Shown here: piece after piece, positions 12,591-24,800 of the stretch
How the letters are laid out: each line of letters opens with the position of its first letter
How positions within the stretch are numbered: position 1 is the stretch's first letter
From: Acanthosoma haemorrhoidale
Taxonomy: Eukaryota; Arthropoda; Insecta; Hemiptera; Acanthosomatidae
NCBI GenBank assembly: GCA_930367205.1
Contig: OV884011.1
Span: 91,559,474-91,623,473 of the forward strand
Direction: 5' to 3'
Length of the DNA: 64,000 nucleotides
Position numbers and translations under genes: made by a program
Notes under the pieces: generated by a model
What the model was told of the DNA's origin: nothing
Database searches by the model: none
What the model saw: only the letters and a program-made list of their open reading frames with translations

Positions 12591-12796
12591 AGCGGGGCGA
12601 GGGAAATAAGTGGATGTTGCCTCAGCCGGTGGTCATCATCTGGGCTATTGCTTAGGAAAGGTTGTTCCCATAACAAGGCCTGATAATTTAGGGTTGCCTC
12701 ATCTGGTTAGGTGTTATCGGGGCCACCGCTGCACCAGCAGGCTGACGTGATTTGTTGGCTTTCGTAACTCCTCCCATCTTTAAGATTCTTGTCCCA

Positions 12797-14590
12797 TCAA
12801 GAAGAAGGCACATATGGAGCATTTATGTTAAGGTTGAGTCTGGTAAAGTCCACTGGTGGAAGGATTTGTGTGGTGGAAGCTGGTGAGGAAGCTAACATAG
12901 GGTTATAGGAGATAATAGGGGGTGGAATACAAGTGGTTTTGGGATCACAGAGTTTCATTTTGATATAATATAATAAGGTTAGTATTCCTAAAGTACCTAT
13001 AATACTACAAACTATAAAATATATAGAACTATTATTAGTGTTAGTAATAGGGTTTAACATAAGTTGTGTTATATTGGGATCTATTAGTTTGTAATTGTTG
13101 TACAATGGTATTTTGTAAGATTCTCGGTACATAGTCTTATATTCGGAATTCACAATATGCATGGGCATTTTAGGGAGTTAAAAAAAACATTCATTTTGGG
13201 ATATATTTACTAGGGATATGAGGGGTAAATAAATGGTGTTATTTTTGTTACTGTCATCTAGCTTAGGATTATTAACAATAATGTATGAATTAATCTCATC
13301 AATATAATCAATTTTTGGTAGTTGATATTGAGTATAGTTACATGTATTTGTCGAACCTAATAATATAATATTTTCTATACATTTGTTATCTAGTAAGGTT
13401 GGGTTAGTACAGTAATATTTATTAATAAGATAATTACAATTAACGTTATAAATATTATTATTTTTCCTAATTACTATAGTTTTTCTTATATTAATAGAAC
13501 AATAAAATTTATTTTTAATTACAGGAATGGGTATGAGCAATGAGGTTCTTACAATGGGTTCTGCCAGTTGCAGGTCTACAAATACATGAAGTATTTCCTC
13601 ATGCGTAGTACAATGAATTTTGCTCATAACCCATAATATCTCAGTTTGTCTAGAAGCTAAAGTTACATTTTCGTGTATGTCATGGAGTTTTTGAGACATA
13701 AGGGAAGAATGTGTGATTCCTAGTTTACACAATTCCAATGTTAGTGTCAGGTCATTTATCTTGTTATACAAGTGTGTCAAAGTTATATAAGTATCGTGAA
13801 AAGCTAGATCTTTGCCAATGTTTATTATATTGCCTCTACCCTTATGGAAATTGTCATTTATTAATTTAATGTCTGTCTTGAAAGTCTCTATAATTTGTTT
13901 GTTCGTGTTTACTGTCTGTTCAATATTGTTTTCTGTATTATAGTTGTTACGTTCAACTTCACTTATGAAGTTGTCATAATGTTGTTTTCCGTAGCGCCCA
14001 TAGTATCAGTTAGCCAGCTAAGAGCCGTTCCTAGTTCATTTATTAATCCTTGTCTCTGTCTTCTATTATGGTTTCTTAGTAAGTCAATTTTGATTTTGGT
14101 TTCGCGTATCATATCTAATATCAACGGGTAAGTTGTTGAATTATTGTAGAGCAGAGTACGTTTTTGAATATTGGTCAGTTCTGAGTGTAGTAAGCTTATG
14201 TTGTAGAAGTGGTATGTCTTGAAGTACCTTTCAATTAATTTTGCGTTGTTCAGCGAGTAGTGCAACATTCCGTTACTGTGAGTCAGTTCAGTGAAGTAAT
14301 TGCAGCCCATAAAATTGCTTGTATCAACAGTGCCGGTGACCTCATTGTTATCTGGAACATATTTTCTGGTTTACAGAAACCTTCATAAAAATTCGTTTTA
14401 TCATAAAACAGAACCCATTTTTTTGTAATGGTTTCAACCATACATAGAGTTGAATTCGTCATGACCCTAAAAATTGTGAATACACATTGATGTGATAGAA
14501 TAACTCCTTCACTTGTTTGACTATTGAACAGGATAACAATGATAAAGGTGCAGCGAGTAGACAGATCAATTTCATATCAATTTGCACTGG
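12797..14590 (-). pseudogene. Env-like fusion glycoprotein relic (errantivirus/baculovirus F type)
   Basis: Three consecutive minus-strand open stretches (13963-14310, 13178-13780 and 12797-13168) lie in different frames and together have the layout of an insect retroviral F-type envelope protein. A furin-like RRQR site is encoded at about 14053-14064 and is followed at once by a Gly- and hydrophobic-rich fusion-peptide-like segment. Next come a long Asn/Cys-rich ectodomain and a membrane span of about 22 residues near residues 48-70 of the last stretch, then a proline-rich cytoplasmic tail. A signal-peptide-like start lies near 14575. Frame changes between all segments show it is broken. It has no adjacent pol or LTR, so it is an orphan fragment, perhaps of the source element of copies A and B. 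Confidence 0.7.
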
Positions 14591-14902
14591 TTAGTGTGCT
14601 TTCTTTTCAATTTGTCACTAGAGGGTCATTTTTTTTAGCTGCAGCAATTGTTGGCGTAGTTATCAATAAATCCTAGACCAAATATATGCACTTTGGCACC
14701 GGAGGCCAATAAAGCCAATATTCAATGTTGAGTTGTTCAGGTATGAAATAATTATTTTGGTAACCAAATCCAAACCAAGATTAAGTTCACTCAGAAGGCT
14801 AATGATGGAAAATAGTGAATGCTCTGTTCTCTAGAAACATTTAAGGAGCAGGGTCCTATTATGAACCTCAAAACTTGACAAAAAATTTCTGTTGAAGTTC
14901 AA

Positions 14903-15012
14903 GTCCCACCACTATTATTTATAATTAACAACTAAAGAAAAAATGTACTGACAGGATCATGGCTCGATGCTTGAGGATACTGCAATTAGTTTGGTCAAAG
15001 AAGATTCCTGTA
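14903..15012. repeat. Direct repeat, left copy
   Basis: GTCCCACcacTATTATTTATAATTAAC… through ACTGACAGGATCATGGCTCGATGCTT, then a weaker match to AAGAAGATTC. It recurs at 15351-15450. It may be the terminal repeat of a small decayed element whose body is 15013-15350; no coding motif was recognised between the copies. Confidence 0.7.
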
Positions 15013-15350
15013 ACTCATTCTATTATGTTTCTAACACCATTTGCTCAGGAGGGTCCTTGGACCTGACAGTAATAACTGAATCTGGATGCTAAGGAAGGCA
15101 TACAGCTGATTGTTTGACATTAAGATGTCAACTTGATGATGTTTGAAAATGGTGGTCAACTGAAATAGGATGGGGGCTGGCAGGTATTCAAAAAAAACTT
15201 CTAGATGAGTTGTAAAAGAAATATTAGATCCAAGCTCCAATGTACAAATGAAGAGGCAATCGAAATACCCAGTCCATCTTGGGCACCAAAAATTGAGGAG
15301 CAGCGCAGGAAGAGATAGAGGACTGGCTGAACAAATTGCAGGAGGTTAAG

Positions 15351-15450
15351 GTCCCACTATTATTTATAATTAACAACTAAAGAAAAAATATACTGACAGG
15401 ATCAGGGTTCGATGCTTAGTTACTGCCAATGTTTGATCAAAGAAGATTCT
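15351..15450. repeat. Direct repeat, right copy
   Basis: Near-identical over its first 65 bp to 14903-14972, apart from a 3-bp deletion and a few substitutions; similarity then fades. The spacing between copies is about 450 bp. Confidence 0.7.
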
Positions 15451-15821
15451 TATCGGGAAGGTCGTCCTTCATTGATTCCACCATTGAAGGTTCAAAAAAA
15501 TTGATGAAATAATTTTCATAATTAAGAGTCCCTCTTGATGTTTTCAATTCATACTGGGGTTTTACTTCTGTGAAAACCAGAGAAGGATGAATTAATAATA
15601 AATGAAATGATACTGCATTAAATAACTTTATTTTAATTGATAATTCATTATCATTATGGTTAATGTTACATATCCTTAATGAACAGTTTTTATTTATTAT
15701 AGGTATCCTGTTTACAATTCATATTTATGTACATGTTACAATATAATAATGTATCATTCATTAGCTAGATCTTGACTTGTCAGTGAATTTATTTCAGACC
15801 TAAAATTTGAAAAAAAAATCC

Positions 15822-15827
15822 TTTATT
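15822..15827 (-). terminator. Polyadenylation signal AATAAA of the ZNF277 gene
   Basis: The plus strand reads TTTATT, which is AATAAA on the minus strand, 63 bp past the stop codon at 15890-15892. Spacing and sequence fit a normal 3' end. Position is seen, use is inferred. Confidence 0.5.
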
Positions 15828-15889
15828 AAAGACACTCAAACACACATAAAACTTTAAATTATGTTCAGAAACCTGATTAATTAAAGAAC

Positions 15890-18800
15890 TTACAGTGCAT
15901 CAGATAAATCTGAATCTAACTCTTCTTTATTATCATTTATATTATCTTCAATCTGGCAGAGAAAAGCATCATTTTCATATGTTGGAAAATAGAACCTAAA
16001 CAAACGTAATGCAAATATACTAAATAAAAAATTGAAATAGAATGAATAATTTTACATTTAAGCTTATATTCTTATTATAATAATAAGTTACAGCCATTGA
16101 AGCATGAAAGTTGTGGGAGGATTGGCTCCCAAATTTTGTTGTTATGGGAGGATTTTACACTGAAGGGTAAACACATATTCTTATTACTGAATGTATACTT
16201 CAAAATTTAAACCTTGTTTATCATTAATTTAATTCCAATGTACTTTCAAGGTTCCATTCATGAGCAAAATTTTGATAACTTTCACAAAGAAAACTAAACG
16301 CAACCAATCTTGATAATTCAGTCATTCCCTGGGTATAAATCTGAAATCATATGGATGAGGAAAAAATACTTTGTTCTTAGAAAATTGTGTGACACAAGCA
16401 AATATCAAACAAGTAGATTTCACTTCGCCTTACTATGTTTGGCAGACGGTGGGTTCTTTTATTTATTTTGTATACTTTTATTTATTTATTATTTTTTTAT
16501 GGATACTCCACGTAGCAATCTATCCAATACACAACTGTATCTGAATACATAAAACTTTAAGGCAATATATAAAGGATGTATCTTTTCTAAGGATACATAT
16601 ATTCGTTTATCTATTTACCTGACTTACCCACAAACACCACACTATTACACTCTTGTTGAATACTTAGAATATTAAATTTCTAGGGATCCCATCTAACTAT
16701 TCACCTAACTACTGACAGATTTGATTAGTGTAAAGTTGTACAAAAATTATACCTTACCTAAATATTTAATTCACTTACTGTTGGTCCCAATTTATTCTAA
16801 ACCCAAAGTAATTTACCTTAATAAATTAAGGTGGTTATCAAAATGGAAGGAATTCAATGGTACAATAGAAATGTACAGATAAAATGTTTTATTATCCAAA
16901 AACAACAAAAGGTTAAAATGTTTTCAAAAGGAATGACTGATTTTACTATTAATAACAAAATGATGAACAGATTACATCTATTTTACTAGCTATAAATAAA
17001 GCTTAAATCTTACTAGTGTACATCAATGTCTTCGATCTGATGTAGAACCAACCTCAAAGCCAAGAGTTCAAAGACAAAAGCAAATTGTCTCAATCCGTCC
17101 GCAAGATCCGTCGCTGCAGAGACTCCACCTCCCATCAGCCCGACTCCGCAACTGAGTCCCAATTCTTGTCCGACATATATATCTTCTTGTCTTAGACCGT
17201 ATTTCTGACTATCAACAGAAGGCTTTTTTCTTAAATAAATGACCCTTTGTGGTTATGTATCCTTTTCTGCACCATCTTTCACTTTGGACCACCCATATCC
17301 CAACACATGGGGTACATCGGTTGGCTTACATCAAGAGAGGGCTTTATGACATACTGACACAGGCCTTCGACCCTCTGGCCTCAGTTCCTTAATGTTATTT
17401 AATAATTGTAGATTACCTTCCCCATGTCGGGTCAAACATATAACAGCCTTTCAACATCATTACATATAGATTTTTGCCACCTAATACTAGGCACTTTTGA
17501 TGTTTTCAGTGTTGAATGGTTGGTTGTGATTCATCCATCTTGAGCCACCAAATTTTAGCCAATTTATAAATAATCTAAACTGCTCAGATGAAAGTGATAT
17601 ATACAGCATTAAATTATTTTAATATATTTTATAAGATAGCAAAAGAAATGTTTGACATTTTCCCCTGCTTAGTTTAGAGGATGGAGCATTGTAGTCTGTG
17701 GAAGAAGGGGAAGTTTATTAAGTTTAATTTATTTATACAGTTCCCATTATTGTATATAAAACGATCATTCTCAATTCACTCCTGCTAGCTTATGTATGTT
17801 AATAAATGTATTTTTATTTTTTGGAAATTACAAGATAATGATAAAGTTTGATACAGTGTACTGCAATCAATTGTTTTTATAATACTAAGTCTCAGACTGT
17901 TAGTAATTTCCAATGTTGTAACTTCCCCATTGCTCAACAGTACATATGTACCCATTAAGGTGTAGTTTACTTGAGTCAGTACATTGTCAGTTTCCTTTGA
18001 CTGACAAGGTCCTAGTTAGCAATTAAGTAGGTTTAGGTTTATTAAATTTATTTTTAAATTTTAAGGAAATAATAAAATGTATTGTTTTACATCACAATGG
18101 AATCTAAATAATGAAAAACTTACTCTGGCTGGTTCCATAGATGCTTTGAAGGCATTGCAATGTGGTCTTGGGAAGACATATGTTCAAGAGTTTCTGCTCG
18201 ATTAGCGAATTCATGGCCACAATTAATACATCTATTTCTATACAACTGGTGTCGAATAAAATTTACAAACTTTACCTAGACATAGAGAAAAGTGTTATAA
18301 TTACTTACAGAATTTGATAATCAACATAAATGGATTAAAAAACTACCACACTTTTCTTTTTTATTACATAAAACTAGTTCATGAGAGCATTCATAGCACC
18401 ATATATGGGATTGGAAGTATTAAAATTGAACAATTTGGCTCCTCCATCTTTTATTTCAAATTAGAGAGCTTTGAAAAATAAAATAAAATCAAAAAAAAAT
18501 CACTTAATGGTAAATGGAGAACCAAGAAGGAGTTGATGAAAACTCTTGGCCCCTGTCACAACTTCAAATATCTTTACGGAACCCTAGCCTAGCCTGAGAA
18601 CATGTGACTAAGGTAGCAGCCTACAGGAATGTGATTTTCGTTGATCACTTAAATGTGTTAAGAGTAACCAGTGCCTTCCGCACCATATCAAACAATGCTG
18701 TTTTTTATTGTGGGCATGTTCCGATTAGGTATCCTAACACAAAGGCAGAGACAATGCTTAATACTGTACAATGCCAGTCAGATATAACTGGGTACTTTGC

Positions 18801-21800
18801 TGAATCACAGCTTCATTAGGATCAGTCAATAAAGCCAAGATGGCACACCCTCTCATTCCAAACATTGAAACATTGAGAAGTGGAGTCAGAGAAGGCATGA
18901 TGAAGCGGATCACTACCTCACCATGGATGCATTTGGCAGTATTTCCACAAGTTCAAAATACAACTGGTATCAGTGTCCAGCTTGTGAACACCATGCTGAG
19001 GACAGCAATTTTTCACTGTCCACGGAGAACAGGAAAAGCTTCAAGACTTTAATGGAAAGTTACCAAGAGACCTGGACATGATTGAGAACTGGGTAGCAGT
19101 GTGATGGGAGATTTCCAAATCAGTTCTCGACTGGTTATTTTGGGATATGATTATTATTCATTTTTATAGCCTTTCCTATTGCTTCAAAAAATTTCTTATC
19201 TCCCGTCTTCTGTCATTCCAAAGTTAATTTTTGTAAATATCAGATTTAAGTAATAGAAGTTAAGTTTGAGTAAGATTAATTTTAAGTTTGAAAAATGTAA
19301 TTTTGTTGGTAGGTTGGGAGAGAGAGAAGAGAGGTGGTGGGGGAAGAAGACGAGAGTGGAGGGGAAAATAGGGCAGTGGGTAAGGGAGTGAGTGAGAGAG
19401 AGACAGATGGCTGGAGGATTAATTAGCTACGAGATGAGTTTTCGTTATTGTTTAGAACAGTAGAATGCAAGTGTTTCAAACTTATTGCCACTCTATTGGA
19501 AGGGCGTAGGACGAAAATCCTTTCACCTACCTAGCAGGGTGATCAAAGAGAATAGGCTGAGTTCACATGAGTACCTAGACCCAGGAGGAGCCATCTAATA
19601 ACACTAGTAGAAAAAGTAGAAAAATATTTTTTGTATTTCAACAATGGGAAAGAACTGGAAGAAAGGAACAATGGGTTTAGTGAACAAAAAAAAAAAAAAA
19701 AATGGTCACTTACTTCCTTGCCTTCTTGAATGACTATAAATTTTTTTCTGTTTTCTTTATTGTAATAATTATCTTTAAGTAATGAACAGTTAAAGGACTA
19801 TTCTCTAATATAATGTATAAAGTTTAAGTTTTTTTAAATGCTAGGAAGCCTTTAAATTTATATATAATTTTTTTAAATAACAATTTATATTTTTTTTCCA
19901 AATCAAAAGAAAAATTCTCACATATTAAATCTTTTGTTTTTCGAGTAAACCCCCCCTTTTTTTTTTTAATGCAGATATATTTAATATATTTTGGTTTTTG
20001 TATTGAAGTATGGGGAAGTACTGAGGGGATAAATTGTTTTGATACAAAAGGATAAAATGGTTTAGTAATGTTGTAGAGGCATACAGCCAAATTTAGTGAT
20101 GCACTCTTGGACGGTCTCACTGTTTAAGGCCTGCGTGGGCCAGTCAGTTTTAAGTTGGCTGACATGACCCAGTGGGAATGCTATCAACTGCTTGAGTCAA
20201 AGTTCTTGGTTCAACTCCCTGTGGGTTCCAAGTTTTATTTTCAAAGGTCGACATGGAGAATTTTGTCACAAAATAATTTTTTTTGTTTTTGTCATTTTAA
20301 CATAAATAAATGACATGGCACTCGACAGTTAATTAAGGGTTTATCCTTGTGTTTTTGTTTTATTTTACTGTTTATGAACCCTGCCCTTCTTAACGGGGCC
20401 GCGACACCAGTAGGTTGTTTGTAGGAAGTACCATACAGGAACGTCATAGATGGCTGAAGCTAGGCTAGGCAGTCATGACATTACTTAAAGCAGAAAGAGC
20501 TGCATTGGAGAACTCTCATGATTACAGAATTCTTCTAATGATGAAATATGAAATCAGAGTTCAATAGGAGGATAGCTGGTTTCCAGACTCCTGAAGGTCT
20601 GTGATAGTATCTTCAATGATTACGGAAGCGAAGACAAGTATTCGAAATTGAATCAAAGTTCTGCTAGATATTGTAATCTATCTTTAATTTACCAATAAGA
20701 AAAAATGTAAATTAAGCTTATAATTTATTAAATCTCAGGGGGCACTAGACAACCAAACATTTACACGAAAGAAAGAAGAACAAAAATTGTTTACAAATTT
20801 TCCATTGAATGCTTTCCTTGCTCCGCTCCTTCCAAGTATAGAGTTTTGTGATCCTGATTCTCCAAATACAATGCTGCCTCAATGGCTTCCAGTAGATGTG
20901 CAGTTTGAGTTTATATGTAGAAACACAAACTGTCACGCATGCCAAATACATTTGACTATTCGCAAACTGGAACAAATTATCATCAACTCTCTTCTTAAAA
21001 CAACTCCAAAACTGACCACCTCTCCTTTAATGGCTTCTTTCAACAACACCAACCCCATCCCAGCCGTTCCAATTACTCACATACTTCCAGGTATTATAAC
21101 ATTCACTTGTTTTGGATTTAAAATGTTTATAATTTATTTTATATTACTTAATATTTTATATAATAAAATAATCCTTTCAAATCACTTCCTAAAAATATTA
21201 ATACAATATTTTGAAGTAAACAGACAATCTGCCTTTGCAAAGATTTATTGAGTATACTGTGTTGTACACTACATCTCCTTTAAATCTATTAATCCTAATG
21301 AAATTTTGTGAAAGAGTGGTCAATCGACACTGCTGTTGTAGAGGGAGTTAAACAGATCGATGGTTAGAAATCTCAAGCCACTGCAGCATAAGGACTAAGC
21401 AGTTTTTTTTAAATGATATCCTATCTTCTCACAAAAAATAAACTAAACTGATCTTTTGCATTATATGTTGGCTAATATTTTTACGAATCACCTGCTCATA
21501 GAAATCCATTTCTGAAGTATTTTCATCATAATTAAAAGTGTGTTTCACCATCATATGACTTAAAATAGTCTCCCACGAAGTAAATGATTCTTCACAAAAA
21601 AGACAAACAATTGAAAGTGTAAGAGTTTCTTGCCAATCTGACCAATCGCAAGGTTCATCTTCGGTGCTATCTCTCCTTTTTCTTTCCTGCTAGAAACAAA
21701 AAATACTAGACTAACTTATGAAACAATTAATGGCACTCTTCATAAAACGACTGAGTTTAAGACTAGGTCATTAAGTGAATATTATTTTAATAGATGAATA

Positions 21801-24800
21801 GATATAAAACAAATTTTGTTTTAAGACCAAGTCCTCCCCTAGGAATAATAATAAGTTCAAATTAAAAAATACAATTTTAGCTAAATAAAAGACATAATAC
21901 ATGATAAAGAAAATAAATAGTAAACCTCAATTAAGAAATAAAAAAATGTTTAGAGGCATTCCAGTATATAAATTCATTGATGGAGTGTTATATAAATTGA
22001 AAGTGAAAGAAAAAGTCAGTAAAACACAATATTAAATTATAAGAAAACCTTCAGATTAATACATATATTCACATAATTCACATACAAAATAACAAACCAG
22101 ATAAATAAATTAAAGTAAAAAATACCAGTCAAACATCTGGATGTATAAGGTAAAAAAATAAAAAAGCCAGATAACTGAAAAAAAGAAATAGTTCCCAAAC
22201 TAGCAAGCGTCTGTCTGGATGGTGGGGTGCTGAATAGGGGTATTTGATGGTTCGTAAGGATGAAGCATGGCAAATATTAGGAAAGAGAGAATTCCAGAGA
22301 GTAAGCAAGAAAAAAATTATTGAATGCTGCTGATAAAGATCAGAGAGATGGGATATTGTGTTCTGAGAGTAGGCTAAGGAGTTGCACAGTAAGATATGAT
22401 AAGGGTGCTGAAATCTTAAACAAGGGTTTGTCATATATTGCAGCAAATAAAAGAATTTGATATGAATTCATCCACCATAGGCAGCTCAAAATCTTCGTGG
22501 AGCTCAGTGTTTCTTCACTGCTGGAATGTAGTATGTCGGGCCACTTTCATGAGTATCCCGTTTTGAAACTGTTGGAGTTGCTTTAGTCAGATGACTAAAA
22601 AGTGGTGCACCATTCAGCAGAGCAGACCTGAGCTGAGTATGCTCTTATAAATCATGAGCTTAAGGTGCAGTAATAAATTGGGGGAAGTCAGCAAGTGTGT
22701 AAGCCGGTAAGACTTTGTATGGGTTCGTTTCAACTTCCTCGCAAATTGGCAACTAAAACGGAGGTGGGGGTCCATTTTAATGTCCAAATATACAAGGCTG
22801 TTTGCTGGAGTTTTGCTGCGTTCCTACAATGGATTTTTCTCTTTTGGAATGAGAAAATTACGCAGCCAGTATTACCCATGCTTACAGTGATATTAAGTTG
22901 CCACAATTTATCACTGATCTAGTTATAAGCTCCTTGTGCCTGCCTCAGAGCTCTCTTGACGCTCATGCTCCTACTGTACACCACAATTTTGTCAGCGAAA
23001 GCAGCAACTGTGGTGTTTTTATACCGGGCTCTGACAATCTCAGATGTATACAAGTTGAAAAGTACTGGGGAAAGCATGGCTCCTTGAGATACTCCACTGG
23101 TCAGTGGCATATCTCCGGAGAAGCTAACACCTACCCACACTATCGGATTTTCTGCTCCAGGCATTCCCAGTCGCAGCATTTGACACTTAGTTGACGGCCT
23201 GTGTACAGTTTAGCAAAATCACAGCCTTAAGTGATAATTCCGTACTCAATGAATTATTCAGTAATTAGTTATTAGTGAATTAGTCAAATCCGTGTTTAAG
23301 ATCTCAGAACCCTTATCATATCTTACTGTGCAACTCCTTAGCCTACTCTCAGAACACAATATCCCATCTCTCTGATCTCTTTAGAGCAGCATTCAAGAAT
23401 TCAGCTTTTGGCTAGCTTCTGACTGTAGTTTCACAAGGGGATGTTCAGTTCTAAGACTGAATTGAAATCCAGTCTGTTCTGGTGTAATGATGTCATTGTC
23501 TGCACAGTATTCTTTGAGATAATTCAAAAGAATTTTGTCCAGAATCTTCCCCATTTGTGGTAGTAAGCTGATTAGTCAGTAGTGGGATGGGTGATCTTCG
23601 CTCCTGGCTGGCTTGAGTAATGGGAACAAGATGGCTTATTTCCATTTTTCGGGAAAGTACCGCAATCTTATACAAGAATTTTAAAAGTTTGCGAGTTGTA
23701 CTATCCCTCTCTTCGGCATTTGTTTCAGTAGAACTGTTTGTATCCCGTCGTGCCCTGGTGCTCGGTTTCCCTGACACCAGCGAAGAATCACCTTGAGCTG
23801 CTTCCGAGATACAAACATGTGATTCTGTTCTATTTCTAGCAGAGGAGCTAGTTGGTAGTCTCCTGTCCTAGTCGTGATATTCCCAGCGTAGTGATCAGCC
23901 AGTTTCTTTGCTTGTTGCTCTGCAGCAAGAAGCGTATTGCCTTCGTGAAGGCAGACAGTAGCTGCCTTGCTGATTGTCGTATTCAACAGCATCCAGAACT
24001 TTCTGCGATCACCGTGCATGCTACTTTGATGTCTTCTAGATTCGCATCAAGCTTCGGATTTGCGTTGTGAGAGAATTCACAACTACCTTGGCTTGACAGT
24101 CTCTGGTCCTGTACCATTTGTTTCTCCAATTATTGCGCAAGGCAATAAGTTTCAGAATGTGGTCTGGAGGTGGTTGCAGGGTCAGTGGCATGGGGCTGTA
24201 CTTCGGGATAGCAGTGTCAGCAGCGTTGACGATCACTTCAGTTATGAAATACAGTTGATGATCCACTTCTTCTTTTGAGCGGAGAACTGGGACTGCATGC
24301 AGTTTATGGTAAATTTGTGACCGATACAGTTCCAAGGTTGGAAAAGAAATAGCCCAAGGAAGCATCGTCCACAAAAGGAGGGGAAGAGCTACCACAACTC
24401 AACTATAATATAGAGGTGGGGGGAGATTCACAAGGTCCCAAAGACAAATTTAATGAAACGACTCCATATTTCATTTTAATCTATTTTACATTAGACCACT
24501 TATGCCATAGTAAAAGTGAAGAAAAGTGTGCAGGCTAATGAAGGATATGGCAAAAGAAATAGAATGTATATTTTTTTTTATCTGTTGGCTGTCAGAAGAG
24601 TTTTAACAATGGAGCAGAAAGTGATCTGCCATGCTTCATGCTTAAGTAGCTTCAAAACACTCCTATTCCAACACCATTCAAAGAAGATAACTAATTTGAT
24701 AAAATCGATTAATTATCACTTTTTTTTTTCTAATATCAAGATGTTTTGTATTTTCCTAAATATTGACTCTCTTTATTTATCTTTTACACTAATGATTTAA

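Noticed and set aside
20787..21251. 154-codon plus-strand open frame in a ZNF277 intron
   Set aside because: No recognisable motif, no plausible start context, and the composition drifts into AT-rich intron sequence; the opposite strand is partly open too. Probably chance or an old repeat.
22898..23194. Plus-strand frame across the Jockey RT relic
   Set aside because: The minus strand carries the RT motifs, so this is a shadow.
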